From positions 5,856,264-5,920,263 of the forward strand of contig JAQFVV010012434.1 in NCBI GenBank assembly GCA_028023455.1: a stretch of DNA of 64,000 nucleotides, given 5' to 3'. Shown piece by piece: positions 1 through 12,593 of the stretch; positions within the stretch are counted from its first letter, which is position 1; each line of letters begins with the position of its first letter. The translations under genes were made by a program, and so were the position numbers. The DNA comes from Epiperipatus broadwayi (Eukaryota; Onychophora; Udeonychophora; Euonychophora; Peripatidae). Under the pieces are notes generated by a model. The model worked only from the letters and a program-made list of their open reading frames with translations, did not search any database and was not told the DNA's origin.

Positions 1-1005
1 GCTACTGTATGGAGAGTTTTGCTTATTTTAAATAACAGCTATGTGCAAGCATAAAAAATGGTGATCAGGTGATGTGTAAATGGTAAGTTCTTATGAATAT
101 CAACTTGATAGCATTTAATAATGATAACAATAACTTAAAACATTCTATACACATATTTTACTTTTATCACTTGTTCAATTTTTACCTTAACATTTATTGC
201 TTGCAACACACAAACAATATCTTAAATAAGTTAAGTAATCTGCCTAAGAGAAAAAAACTTTTGATAATCTAAAATCAAGTTGTATAAGAACACCTTATAT
301 TTTACTTTCCATTAAGATGACATTATAAACAATATTATAAATTTAATAAAACAATATGTGATATTAAATAAGTAAATAAGTAATTGAATGGATTGTTGTT
401 TAGGAGTTCATAAAAAAGTTGAGCACAAAAAATGACAGAGATGGAGTTGCTATCCATGAATCTTTATTTTCAGAGTCCATCACTTTATCATTACATTAAA
501 CCATCTAGAGCAATCATTCTGTAATTATTGAGAACTGATAAAAAATCCTATAAACAACTGATAAAACCCAGACAAAAATATGCACTCAGTTAAACTAAAG
601 AGATTTGTGTCCAAAAGTAGTCTATCAACATTTTCAAGAGTACAAATATTAATTGAAGTCATATTTAGTCCCTGTATAAATTCAAATGCATCTACAATCA
701 ATATAACTGAAGTTATTGATAAAAATAACAATCATGTAATAATCTATTCTTGCTACAAATTACAACAAAGATGAAAATTTTTTAAAAATTTGCATCAACT
801 GGCAGTTAGCAAGTCTAGTGGATAAAACTATTTTCTCCACTTTTTAAATAAACATTGGAGAGAGCTTGACTTTAACTATTTAAAAATTGCATTAAGCTTC
901 AGCTCCCACTCTCACATATATATAAATAAATAGATATATTGCAAGGAAATCAAGTCATATACACATGACTTAATTCAATAACCTTGTATTACAAATGTTA
1001 TATAA
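1..1005. other. AT-rich non-coding stretch
   Basis: No gene or clear repeat is recognised. Short open frames here are AT-rich and low in complexity, with no recognisable motif. The last 80 bases (about 940-1005) recur in diverged form near 1309-1380 as the flank of the hammerhead repeat that follows. Confidence 0.6.
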
Positions 1006-1260
1006 TGAGTATGCCAATAGCTGTTAACCAGCTTTTCAGAATATCCCTGTCCTCGGTCCAGTTTCTAATTCTGGTTTTTGTCAGTGCGGCACTAGGATAT
1101 TCAAGCATCAGATTTAATATACCAGGTCAAGCCCAGCACTTCATCTAATGTTTAACTATTAAGTAGAAAATCTGTAATTTTCAGACATTCATATGTCTTC
1201 AAATCCAGCTATTTAACTTAAATAGCCACATCGGACTAAACTAAGTTCAGATACACTATA
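1006..1260 (-). repeat. Hammerhead repeat family 2, inverted copy
   Basis: Read on the minus strand, this segment matches the two plus-strand copies at 1380-1615 and 1616-1925. Shared landmarks are the near-perfect palindrome GCTATTTAAGTTAAATAGC, the block around AGTTAAACATTAGAT, and a terminal hairpin bounded by GAATATCC and GGATATTC. The minus-strand copy and the plus-strand copies form a large inverted repeat. A further fragment lies at 59,798-59,860. I do not recognise the family by name; it is a dispersed repeat of at least 250 bp. Confidence 0.75.
1039..1102 (-). ncRNA. Degenerate type I hammerhead ribozyme motif
   Basis: On the minus strand the order is stem I outer arm GAATATCC, core CTGACAA (1078-1084), a short stem II region, GAAA (1062-1065), then the stem I outer partner GGATATTC. 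The core differs from CTGANGA at position 8, where G is replaced by A, a change expected to abolish cleavage. The U before the cleavage site also appears to be A. It is a fossil relative of the copy at 1832-1895. Confidence 0.5.
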
Positions 1261-1308
1261 TATTAATAGCTTTAGCAATATAAAATCACCAAAGCTTTAA
1301 AAGAAATA

Positions 1309-1615
1309 AATTGCAAGGAAATCAAGTCATATATCACATAACTTAATTTAATAAATTTGTATTAGAAAGGTTATATAATAAGCATGCCAATAGGTTTTAA
1401 CAAGTTTTTCAGAATATCCCTATCTTCAGATTTAGTTCAGTCCCATATGACTATTTAAGTTAAATAGCTGGATTTAAAGATATATGGATATCTGAAAATT
1501 TCAGATTTTCTACTTAATAGTTAAACATTAGATAAAGTGCTGGGTTTGACCTAGGTTTTCTAATCTAATGTTTGAATATCCTAGAACCTCACTGATGAAA
1601 GCCAGAGCTAGAAAC
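1309..1615 (+). repeat. Hammerhead repeat family 2, direct copy 1
   Basis: The unit begins with flank sequence shared with 940-1020, then a short inverted piece of its own 3' end (CAGAATATCCCTATC at about 1411), then the main body. It ends abruptly at about 1615, in the middle of the hammerhead motif, exactly where the next copy starts. The direct junction suggests tandem duplication or an insertion of one copy into another. Confidence 0.75.
1574..1615 (+). ncRNA. Truncated type I hammerhead motif
   Basis: Stem I arm GAATATC (1574-1580), CCTCA, core CTGATGA (1592-1598), the stem II hairpin and GAAA (1611-1614) are all present. The motif is cut right after GAAACC by the junction with the next repeat copy. 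Stem III, the cleavage site and the returning strand of stem I are therefore missing, and self-cleavage is not expected. Confidence 0.5.
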
Positions 1616-1930
1616 CATATTAGAAAGGTTATATAATAAGCATGCCAATAGGTTTTAACAAGTTTTTCAGAATTTTCCTATCTTCAGATTTAGTTCAACC
1701 CTATATGGCTATTTAAGTTAAATAGCTCGATTTGAAGATATATGGATATCTGAAAATTTCAGATTTTCTACTTAATAGTTAAACATTAGATAAAATGCTG
1801 GGTTTGACCTAGCTTTTCTAATCTAATGCTTGAATATCCTAGAACCTCACTGATGAAAGCCAGAGCTAGAAACCTGTCTGAGGATAGAGATATTCTGAAA
1901 AGTTTGTTAAGAACTATTGGCAAGCTCTAT
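1616..1930 (+). repeat. Hammerhead repeat family 2, direct copy 2
   Basis: This copy repeats 1361-1615 with few differences and continues through a complete hammerhead hairpin into about 35 bases of 3' flank (to about 1925). The 3' flank matches, in reverse complement, the region at about 1008-1040 of the inverted copy. Together the three copies define a family with one hammerhead near the 3' end. Confidence 0.75.
1832..1895 (+). ncRNA. Type I hammerhead ribozyme, family 2
   Basis: Elements in order: outer stem I GAATATC (1832-1838), inner stem I CCTCA (1845-1849), core CTGATGA (1850-1856), stem II AGC with GCT around loop CAGA, GAAA (1869-1872), a minimal stem III (C, loop CT, G), then T and C at 1877-1878 as the expected cleavage dinucleotide. 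The returning strands TGAGG (1879-1883) and GATATTC (1889-1895) pair with the two stem I arms. The only flaw is an A/A opposition at the base of stem II. The architecture matches type I hammerheads with very short stem III known from animal genomes. Activity is inferred. Confidence 0.65.
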
Positions 1931-2363
1931 ATAAACTTTAAATTAAACATAGCTTAATTTATATGTAAACAAAGGAAATAAATCACCATTCCCCAAACTA
2001 TGAATTAAAAGCATTCTAAACATTGAATAAAGAAACAAGAATAGAATGAAACCATCTTTTCTTGGAAGCTCTGATGCTTATAAGCATACTTTTGTCAACA
2101 TTGCTGGTAATTCAGAGTGAAATTAATTTACTAGCCAGATGGAATATGTCACTTAAGAGTTAATAAAATCATGATCAATTATACAAGGCTGGAGACAGTA
2201 TCTTTGTAATAATAAGATTTAATATGTAAACTTTAAATTAAACATAGCTCAATGTATATATAAACAAAAGGAGTAGATCACCCTTCCCCCAAGCTATGAA
2301 TTAAAAGCACTCTAAACATTGAATAGAAGATCAAGAATATAATGAATGCATCTATTCTTGGTA
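1931..2363 (+). repeat. Diverged direct repeat pair (~135 bp each)
   Basis: A segment at 1931-2062 recurs at about 2227-2363. Both begin AACTTTAAATTAAACATAGC, then run through a stretch with a C-rich core (CCCCAA) and GAATTAAAAGCA to CTAAACATTGAATA. They are separated by unrelated sequence. The identity of the family is unknown. Confidence 0.65.
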
Positions 2364-2410
2364 TATATGTTCAATCATATAATTTACTTCTCTGCAAAAA
2401 AACCATATCC

Positions 2411-2819
2411 AGAGGCTTTTTTTAATTGTTATAAATTACTGGAGAAATAAACATAAATTTTACTCGTAGATTAATATATAATTCTAAACTTTTTAAATTT
2501 TTCTCAGAAAAATGTAATTCAAAAAATAAATACATACAATATGTATACTAAGGAAAGCTTGTTTAATACTTTAAAAGTAAAAATGTTAAATAATTTAACA
2601 TAGTATGCTGAGCATGTTTTCAACTAACTGTTAGATATACTCATAGCTATGATTATCTAAGAGGATTGTGTGATTTATAGAAAATCAGCATATTATGTTG
2701 ATATATTTAATATTTTTATTTAAAGTATTAAACAAGCTATTAAACAAGCTTTTTTTTTTTAGTATACATGTTGTATGTGTTTATTTTTTGAATCATAGAT
2801 TGATAATTAAAAAAAGCCT
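2411..2819. repeat. Long imperfect inverted repeat (hairpin element)
   Basis: The left arm at about 2515-2611 (containing TGTATACTAAGGAAAGCTTG) matches the reverse complement of about 2683-2795, where the same words occur with a second AAGCTTGTTTAATA duplication and a T run. The outermost words GGCTTTTTTTAATT (about 2416) and AATTAAAAAAAGCC (about 2805) also pair. The centre is about 70 bases of unpaired DNA. The shape fits a foldback or MITE-like non-autonomous element, but I see no convincing target duplication. Confidence 0.6.
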
Positions 2820-4313
2820 AATATTTTCAGTTTTGAAAAATCTGATTATAGTATTATGACAATGGTGGAAAAAGATGGCTATTATGTAATAAAGAGATTT
2901 TTAAAATCTTTTTTAAATTTATTTTTTTAGATATATGCATTATGTGAATGTTGCCTAATATGAACTTTTCAAGACCAGAACAAAAAAAACAGTGCTTATT
3001 CCCTAAGGCAATGTCAAGGTTTAAAATTAATATAGGTTCTCTTAATGAAACTCATCCTGACGAAGAAGAAAATTACTGAGTTCAAGAATAATGATTGTAT
3101 ATTGTTGAATTCACTTTTTTTTGCTTTTGGAATTTTTATCTAGATATGTCAATAAAAAAATTAAAACTTAAATAATCAAATTATGAAGCATTTTATTATA
3201 AGTAGAAATTGGAAAATAATTTTTTCTTTCAAGTACTAGTCATATTAATGCAATGAGTTAGGAGTCCATGTTGCAGATGGAAAATGAATCTTCTTTCACC
3301 TGTCACCCATGTTATTTATTTGTTTGATATTCCATTGTTTCTTTTACAAAATTATTAATTCACTGTTTGATATTCGATTGTTTCTTTTACAAAATTATTA
3401 ATTCACTAAACATCATGTGATCATTATTTCATAAGCTTACACAAGCTGTTAAAACAGAGGCACTATTATATGGACAGTTTTGCTTCTGTTAAAATTGTTA
3501 ATTGAATAGAAGTTTAGTATTCCAACTATTAAAAATTGAATTGTACAAAATGGTGCTTATATCAATTTTATTATTTCTTAGTATTTCAATATTACATTCA
3601 AAAAGATTAAAAGAAATATTTTATTATTTATTAGAAAGTGTTGTTGTATCAATTTCAATAAAAAACATTTTTTTCTCTTGATGACTTTAATGTATATATT
3701 GGTAGGGCTGTTAACTATAACCTAAATTTACTGGTAATAAATTATTAACTATATCCATTTGAATATGTTTTATTGACTGTTTTCACTATTCAAAGATTGA
3801 CCACCACAAACACTTTAATTAGAAGGAAAATTTTCTACTAAGCAATTTGGATATATCCATGCTCAAAATAAGGGTTTTCATTGATTATATTATAGAGTCA
3901 TAATATTTAAAAAAGCTAATATTTTATGTCTATTTAGAATGCAAATTATTTTATAGATCATTGATTAATATACCCAAGGTTAAAATTATAAAGGCATTAA
4001 AATAATTTGTTTAAAACATATTGATAGGAAATTTTATATTCACCCTATATAGGGTATTATCAGTGGTATGGCATAAAAATACTAATATATTCATTGTTCT
4101 TAAACTTAATCTATATTGTAGCTCTCATTTTCATGTATTTTTTTTCTTTTTAAAAAATATTGTATATATGAGATTTTTTATTTCTTTTACACTGTATATT
4201 TCCTCCAATATATATATCATAAATTCATTACCTCTAAAGCAAACCCAATACAATCCTTATTATTTAATTAATTATTCAATAAATATTTTTTCATTCATTA
4301 CTTTGAACTCTGG
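2820..4313. other. AT-rich stretch with a 43-bp tandem duplication
   Basis: No gene is recognised. The one clear structure is a two-copy tandem duplication with a 43-base period at 3321-3406, each unit starting TGTTTGATATTC and ending AATTCAC, with one mismatch seen. The rest is low-complexity AT-rich sequence. Confidence 0.6.
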
Positions 4314-4349
4314 AGATCAGTGTCATCATCATCATCAACCATTATTAAT

Positions 4350-7349
4350 TCATTGCAGGATGAAGGTCTCTCCAAGTTTAATCCATCTTCTCTGACCTTT
4401 AGCTTCTCTTCTCCACACCACCCCTGCACACTTTCTTATTTCATCCATCCATCTCACATGTGGTCTCTTTCTGGGTCTTTTACAATCTCTTGGAATCCAG
4501 TTTAAAATTTCAACTGTCCATCTATTATCATCTCTTCTAGCAATATGTCCAGCCCAACTCCACTTCAATCTTTTAATTTTTTCAATGAGGTCAGTAACAT
4601 CTGTTTGTTCTCTTACCCATACATTGCATTTTCGATCTCTTCATGTTACTCCCAACATACATTTCTCCATACTTCTTTGAGTGGTCTGAAGTCTCTGTAT
4701 TGCTCTTCTATTAAGTGGCCAAGTCTCAGATCCATAAGTAAGAACTGGTAAAACACATTTGTTAAAAACCTTCCTTTTCAAACACATAGGCATATTTCCT
4801 TTTAGTATCAAGTTATTTCTACCAAAAGCACCCCAACCAAGTTTAATTCTATGATTAATTTCCTCCATTATGTTTCTATCTATATTAATAATCTGACCAA
4901 GGTATTTGTAACTATTAACTTCTTCTAATTCATCATTATCAATCTTTATTTTCATATTTTGAGCAAATCGATTAAACATTACTTTAGTCTTTTTAACCTT
5001 TATCTTTAATCCTACTTTCCTACTTTCATCTGATAACTCCTGCAACATTTCCTGCAGCTCTGAAGCATTATTTGCAAAAACAATTACATTATCTGTGAAA
5101 TCTAAATGACTTAAATAATCTCCATTTACTTTCACTCCTTTAGTTTCCCATTTTAATCCACAAAATACTTCTTGCAGCACTGCTGTAAAAAGTTTTGGAG
5201 ATATGGAGTCCCCTTGTCTTACACCTTTCTCAATGTTGACTTTCCCAGTATCATTATGCAATCTAATTGTTGCTGTTGCATTTTTATAAATATTCTTTAA
5301 AATATGACAATATCCTGGATCTATACCTTGATGATCCACTGCTTTAATCACTGAAGAAATGTTTATAGAATCAAATGCCTTTTCATAATCTACAAATCCA
5401 AAGCATAATGGCAACTCATATTCATTTGTCCTTTCTATAACTTCTCTCAATACCTGGATATGATCTACTGTACTAAAACCACTTTTAAATCCAGCTTGTT
5501 CTCTTGGTTGGTGGAAATCCAATGTACTCTGTAGACGAGTTGTAATTATCTTGGTAAAAATTTTATATAAAAGTGATAAAAAGCTGATAGGTCTGTAATT
5601 TCTAATATTTTCTTTATCACCTTTTTTAAACATTAATATTATTACTGCATTCTTCCAATCGTCTGGTACATCTTTATCATTTAGACATTTGGTATATAAC
5701 TTTGCTAAAAAAAATTATATTTCTTCACCTGCTTCTTTTAATACATCAATTATAATTTCATCATTACCTGGAGCCTTTCCTTTCTTCATACATTTAATTG
5801 CATGTCTCACTTCTTCATTTAAAATTCTGGGCAATTCGGAAGATATAATAGATATAGGAGATACTTGTTCTTTATTACTATATAATTCTTGATAAAAATC
5901 TTCTACCAATTTCATTATGTCATCTCTCTTTTTAGTAATAATTCCATCTTTTTTTCTTATTGCAGATATAAATTTCCTACCAATGCCAAAATGTTGTTTA
6001 ACATTCTTGAGGCTTTTATTTTCTTCTATAACTTTCCTTGATAGATTACAGTTATACTTTCTTATATCATTTTCAACTCTTTTCCACACCATTTTACAAA
6101 ATTCGAGTTATTCAATCCTTTTTAAAGCATCATTTTTGTATATCTTCATATTCCTTCTTTTCTTCATAAATTCTCTAGTCTCAGTAGAAATTTTATTGGT
6201 CAATTGCTTCTTTTTTCTACCAGCTATCTTTGTTGCAGTTTTTAAAAGTGTATCAGTTATTTTCACATTAATTTCATTCAAATCTGAATCATGTTCAAAA
6301 TCTACTAATACTTGAAACTGATTTGTAAGTTCTAATTTAAATTCATTAGAATGTTTCTGAACATTAGGAATATCAACTGCAAATATTGTTTTTCTTAATA
6401 ATTTTTGTCTCTCTAGTTTTACATTAGCACAGATCTTGCACCTTACTAATCGATGATCACTTCCTGTGTTAAATTTATTAAGAACATTACAATCTTGAAA
6501 TATGTATTTCCTGTTAGTCAAAGTATAATCCAATTCTGCTGTACCTTCATTTGGATGCTTCCATGTCCATTTCCTTTTAACATTTTTCTCAAAAAAAGAA
6601 TTCATAATATAAAGTTTTTCTTTTTCTGCAACCTTCACAAGTCTATGTTCTCTCTCATTTCTATTACCATAACCAAAAATACCTACAGCACTTTCATCTT
6701 TTATTTGTTTACCAATTATAACATTAAAGTCTCCCATAACAATTTTAAAATGTTGTTTACTCTGATCAAAAGCCTTTTGTACATCCATATAAAAATCTTC
6801 TACTACTTCATGACTATGAGAACTTGTTGGAGCATAAACCTGAATTATCTGCATTTGGTATCTGCTATTAAGTTGTATAACTAATCTTTCCATTCTGTCC
6901 GATACACCATCAGTCTCCACAATATTGTTCTTCCACTTTTTATTTATAATAAATCCTACTCGACTTGTATTTCCAATATTTGTGCCTTTATAATAGAGTA
7001 TATGTCCACTTTTTAAATTAATTGTCTCTTCACCTTTTCTTCTAACTTCACAAAGTCCAATAATGTCCCATTTAATATAAGACAGTTCTTCTTTTTATTT
7101 AGGTACTTACAATTGCAGATCACCTTCACTTGAAAGTGATCTGCAGTTGTAAGTACATAAATAAAAAGTCATCAAATGGCAGCCTGGGTCTGCAATCAGG
7201 GGATTCTTAGCACCCTCCACCTTCAGCCACCAACCACTGTCTTGGTTGGTGACTTTACAGCCTCCTGGGAATAAGGGCCATGCTTTATTTTTGTCTGTCA
7301 TAATTGTATATGTATTGGAAAAATATTTATCATTTACACAGACATTCAT
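4350..7349 (-). pseudogene. RTE endonuclease/reverse transcriptase, broken
   Basis: Open pieces lie at 7349-7107 (N-terminal leader), 6920-6108 (APE-type endonuclease with GDFNVIIG and SDHRLVRC), 6092-5715 (linker), 5633-4641 (reverse transcriptase) and 4568-4350 (C-terminal tail with WAGHIARRDDNRW). Breaks fall near 7100, 6920, 6108 (a TAA within the RIE-LEF region), 5700 and 4600. The first catalytic block FVDYEKAFDSI is kept, but the usual FADD box reads FTDN, losing an aspartate. The N-terminus reads in frame from an upstream Met (MNVCVNDKYFSN), which is out of frame in the intact copy, so the ancestral protein may have begun earlier. Confidence 0.9.
7091..7168. repeat. Perfect-type hairpin inside RTE copy 1
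   Basis: About 35 bases ending near 7125 (containing GTACTTACAATTGCAGATCA) are followed by their reverse complement (TGATCTGCAGTTGTAAGTAC) ending at 7168. In the intact copy only one of these arms exists, followed by about 20 bases coding RLQELE. Here those bases are replaced by the inverted copy. This looks like a template-switch event that wrote a local inverted duplication into the element. Confidence 0.8.
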
Positions 7350-7605
7350 TCTGCCTTATCAGGCACTGAGAAGAAAGACCATGGTGTTTCTTGATCTTAA
7401 ACTCAGAGGTCAAAAGCCAATAAACTCACCACACTGGATAATACATGTTGGTGAGCAGCCCATCCATGTTCGTATACTATATGAATAATCACATAGTAAT
7501 AACAGCTGCAACGACAAGAACGTATGGAGTGAACATTAGGAATTTGCCCTGCTCGGTTCCTTTAAGGCCTCCAAGTGGAATCAAAGGGTCTCCTTTAAGA
7601 TCAGT

Positions 7606-10600
7606 ATATTAACACCTAACTCTAACACTTTCAGCACCCAAACTTTTTATAAATGCCTGAGCAAAAAATCATTTATTTATTTATTTATTTTCATTTTACT
7701 CCTCCTTTAAAGTAATTTTGCATATGCATTTTATCTATTCAACTTAGCAATTTTTTAAAATTCTTTTTAATTATTTCAAGTTTATTTGGTATCCTGTAAA
7801 TCTACACATTAAACAAAACATTTAACAATTTTTTTAAATCCCTAATTTCAAGAATCCTCAAAATAATTTTATCATATGTCTATTTAGACATACTATTATT
7901 TATTCTATCTCTAATCATCGTTTTAGATATATAAAGACAACAAATATGTCTATTTAGACATACTATTATTCATTCTATCTCTAATCATTGTTTTAGATAT
8001 ATAAAGACAATAATCTGCATCATTATTGTTCTCAAATTTGTATCTTTTTTTTTTTTTGTATCTTTATTTTTTTAGTTTTACATTTATTTTCATTACTAGT
8101 TTTTAGAAATAACATGACTTCCTGTTTAATGTTTTTTATCTGTAATAAATATGCAGGAATTATGTGATATTTTGTTGTTGCTGTTATTTTGTTAAATCTA
8201 ATATCAATACTTATGCAGAATACCATGTTAACATACTAATAAGTTTCCAGCTGTACTTGACCTTTTTATTTAACTTTTCTGAAAATAGATCTTTTAATGT
8301 TCTGATCACTACTTTTTATTTTTCAATTTTTGTTTAATTTTCCAAATGCTATTTCAACACTATCAAAAGGATTTTATTGTATTGTAAGTATCTCCTACAG
8401 TTCTCACAGCTCTAACAGTATTTCTTGTTATTCTTCTTTCCATCTCTGTCATTAATTTTAAAAGTAAACTATTTTTCAAATATTGCTGACTTATGATTAG
8501 AATATTATTTATTAAAAATTGTCTATTTAAAATGTTCAATAATAATTCTGCCAATGACTCACTTGAATTTTATTATAGAAATCAAACAACTTCAATTTTA
8601 TTTCATTTATGATTTTTAATATCAATTCTCTTTGCTCGGCCATTTATATATTTATAATTCTAACTTCAATGTATATATTTTGTTCATATTATATAAATAA
8701 TTTGTTATCCTATAAATTTTTAAATTTTTGAATTTTTTAAGTTCTCCACCTTTACTAATATATTTTTTGCTTTACTAATATAGAGTCATTCTGGGTAATT
8801 TACTTTTTCTCATGAAACTTTTATTCTTTATATATTTATTTATCTTATGGATTGCTTTAGAGATTGTGTGACATTTGTTCAGCAAAAGTGGTTGGTTGGT
8901 CTTTGATTCAGAAATCTTTAAGTCTCATTCTACAATAGCAATAAATTACACATATTATATATATATTAGTTATATCTACTTTTTAAATAATCTGTATATA
9001 CTTCTTTTGCTATATATTTTCCTTAATATTTATACTTTTTCTAATTATTCTTTCTATCATTTTGTTAATCACTCCACTATATACGAATACAACTTTTTTA
9101 TATATCATTCCAAATAACATAGACTGTTTATTAATTTTTTTACGATTTTTTAAGATGAATTCAACCTTCTGTTGAGATTTATTGTTTTATTTAGTCAAAT
9201 ATTTTTGCTTAATGTTTTCAATTTATCTTTAGTTTATTTCTATTGTATTTTAATTGAATTTTGATAAAGTATGCAGTATGAAATACTTGCAATATCATAA
9301 AACAATGCTGCATTCTTTCTTGGCAATTAAACGTCACATTCAATAAGCAGTTAGTATTTATTTTCATAAAACAAGGAGTTTTTCAAGAAGTTATCAAGAA
9401 ATTTAAGCACCAAAAGTAATAGAGCTAAAATATGAGATATGGATGGAGCTCCAGAGCCTGATACTTTACTACTGCACCAAACTATAAAGGTGGTTCTAAG
9501 TTAAGCGATACCAAAATTGAATGTACATTTTAAATATCAATTCTAAATTTTATTTTGCTTTACTGATGATTTTTATTATATGAACCTTTTTATGTGTAAA
9601 CTAATTTTTAAACCAACCTTTTATGGTCAGTATATTACTTTTCTTATAAAGATTAATTAATCATTCTTTTCTCACATTTTTAATAAGTTCTACATACAAC
9701 AGTATTATAATCCCACTATTGATTCTGTATTATACAAATCCTCTTGCATTCTTTTTTATTTATATTTCTTATTAACTTCATAGTTATAATACATATTAGT
9801 TAATTTACAAACTTAAAACAGTTATTTATATAGAGTCCACTACTTATTTTATTGCATTAATAATAATAATAATTCATTCTATTTATTCCAGAGCTATTTT
9901 TTATAAACTTGATCGATCATTAAACACTATATGGTAGTGCTAGATCAAAATCTCCAGAGTAGTCTCAACAAAGAGCACTAGATTATAATAAGTGTCAATA
10001 GAAACTAATCAGAAGATTCTTATGTGGAATTGCTATCTAGTGCTAACTCAAGCTTACTATGGTTAGTACTGGAGAAGAATAAATCGAGTGAAATGTTGTT
10101 TCTAATGCATATGTTGAAAATAATCTGTTAAGTTAAATTCTTTGTTTAAGTGATTCTATTCTGATTTTTTTTTTTTTTTAAAAAAAAGACTTTCAAGTAC
10201 TTCTAGACCCCATGGCATTTATTAAAATAAAATAAAAGATATGATTCAAGAAATTATACAACATTTAAGTCTCATAATAATGGACTGAGCATCTAGTCCA
10301 TTCAGTTAACATGAGATTTTAATTTTTTTCGTTTACGTTAAAATTGATGCAGGAACCTCTAGTTATTGACGTCTGTCCATTAAGCTAATTCATTAAACGG
10401 ATTCTGGCTAGTGTAATTTACTATTGCATTCGTTTACATATATCATATCTCCTTCGGTACTTGTTTTACATAATTATTTTTATTATTCAATATATATATA
10501 ACAGCGCTTTAATAAAATTAGCTAAACATGTTTGCTGTACACATTATTGTTTCTATCTTATCTTAGCAAAAGTACGTTTTCCTATGTTCTTAACACAACA

Positions 10601-12593
10601 GACGCTGACGAGATAATCTTATGAGATTTGAAGAGCCTAATAATTTACCTTTATTTTTCTCTGGAGATAAAAACGCGGATCGGTAATAATATAAAAGAAC
10701 AATAATATTTAAATACAAAACTACGAATTATTTATAATTATTGAGATAATTTCTTGCTTAATGAGATTCACAGAAGGTCATGATCATTTAAAAAACTTGA
10801 GTCACTTCAGAGATTTGAATCTAGGTCAGCAATTACAACAATAATCAATCAACACCTTAAAACTATTGACTTTTTTTCTTAAAGTTGGTTTTGTTATTTA
10901 TAAAAAGCCTCATTTATCCATTATTTAATTTATTTTTATATTTATAGATAACTCAAAAGCTTTTACAAAATTTTTAATACGAAAATAGATTTTGGTTATT
11001 TCTTTCAACCTCCCCATAGCCAATCTAATTTACCATTCCGAATTGATCAATACGTGGGTATTGATTTACTGTTATCTATAATAAAAAGGTTCCAAGTTTA
11101 TCTAGATAGGTCATATCAGTGAAGATGTATTTACTATAAAAATAAATAATAATATTGTGATGTTTATGTGGCTTTTATCATTGTTGAGGAAGGTATTATA
11201 CTCTACAATTTACTGAGCCAATGGTTTTACCATAACCTTCACCAGAGCACTGCACTGCATGAGTTAATGTAATGATAAAGGAGTGGATTTTGAAAATCAA
11301 ATCTAAGAATAGTGGCCCTAGTCCTGTCACTTTCATTCCTTAACTTTTTGCATAATCTCAAACAAAGTTTCTTTGATTTTATATATACTTTCAACTAAAG
11401 CTTTTGGTCTGTAACGTTTAGTGCAGTGGTCGAGTGTCAGACTGCCTAGTTCTGGTACTTCTGTTTCTCAACTCTTCATGAACTTTTGAATAGTCACCGT
11501 CATCAAAAGTCTTTGAATTATTTAAAAGAATTATTTTTCCAAAACTACATACTGTAGAAAAATTGAAGTTTACAGATTTTATAAGTATCAATCCTTCAAA
11601 AAGTTTTAGTTTAATTCTCTAGATATACTTTATATCAACTTATGCAATAAAATAATTTTTGATCATTAATTATACTTATTTTTTTAATAGCAAGAAAAAT
11701 ATTTTAATAATATTGTATTCAGTTTTTATCTGTTTTCTAAAGTAATCCTGCACTAGTATAAACCTTTAGTTTTTAAAAATATTGCACATAGGCTTAATTA
11801 TTTTAAGACTTAATCTTCATTCTTTTTTACTACTAATGATACTTCTAGCTTCTAATTAAATTTAATGAAAGGTTTAAATGCTGTATAATAACTTAAAGGC
11901 TTTCATGCAAAAATATTTTTGTACCTGGATAATGGAAGTTCTTCAAACAAAATGGTAACCTATTGCCTAAGTATCTATATGAATATGATATATTCTTACA
12001 ACTGCATAGATTTATATGTATTTTGCTTTCTTATGTATTTGGTCCATCATTTCTTATCTTATCTGACTATGCCAGATTATTTTCAGTGATGTTTTACCTT
12101 CCAGTCAGGAATAAATAGATATCCAATTATTGGTCAGTATTTAATGGTTATCTGGGCAGACTTATGCGGCTTACTTTAAAAAAAAAAAAAGATTGATTTT
12201 TTACAAAAAAATGTTTTATCAACCTGAAATAATCATTATGACCATTCTTGTATTAAACTCATGTACAATTAATCTATAAATCTTTTTTTTATAATGCTGA
12301 TAGATTTTTTAAAAAATATCCTTTTTTAATATGTTAAAGATTATTGATTTATACTGCATTATAGATTCATTATAAAATCAGTTGTGATCCTTAGGTGCTA
12401 CAATCATTTTTATTAAAGCTTAGCAAAGCAATGGCAAACTGCTACAACTGTGGCTATGATCATTATGGTTTGGGTCATGAAATCATCAGAAGAAACTTTC
12501 TTTAAAAATATATAAGCATTTGCAAATATGTATTGTTATAAAATGAGAATAATTATATGATCCATTATATTGTTTTTGTATAGAGAAAGAGAT
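7606..12593. other. Long non-coding stretch with a 70-bp tandem duplication
   Basis: No gene is recognised in nearly 5 kb. A two-copy tandem duplication with a 70-base period occupies 7874-8013 (each unit starts ATATGTCTATTTAGACATAC, itself a small palindrome). Homopolymer A and T runs are frequent. The part at about 10,340-10,700 carries noticeably more CpG than its surroundings and shows no repeat similarity within the window. Confidence 0.6.

Larger units (their letters stand above)
4322..7597 (-). mobile_element. Full-length, degenerate RTE-clade LINE (copy 1)
   Basis: On the minus strand this 3.28-kb element runs from a 5' leader shared with the copies at 52-59 kb to a 3' end of short TGATGA-type repeats (about 4322-4337), the tail typical of RTE elements. 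It is flanked by an 8-bp target duplication, AGATCAGT, at 4314-4321 and 7598-7605. The 5' end stops about 30 bases short of the tandem copies, so it is essentially full length. The flanks are not the 333-bp repeat that surrounds the other two copies. It is non-autonomous now because the reading frame is broken. Confidence 0.9.

Noticed and set aside
403-450. Shared repeat with 46,985-47,030 (GGAGTTCATAAAAA)
   Set aside because: The similarity is short and fades quickly; no element boundaries can be drawn.
4641-6920. Several long minus-strand open frames as host genes
   Set aside because: They are consecutive fragments of one RTE endonuclease/reverse transcriptase; all align with the intact copy at 55.8-58.8 kb.
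11415-11460. tRNA-like SINE head (AGTGCAGTGGTCGAG)
   Set aside because: Only an A-box-like stretch is seen, no B box, tail or target duplication. The same applies to a weak minus-strand match near 9,435-9,475.
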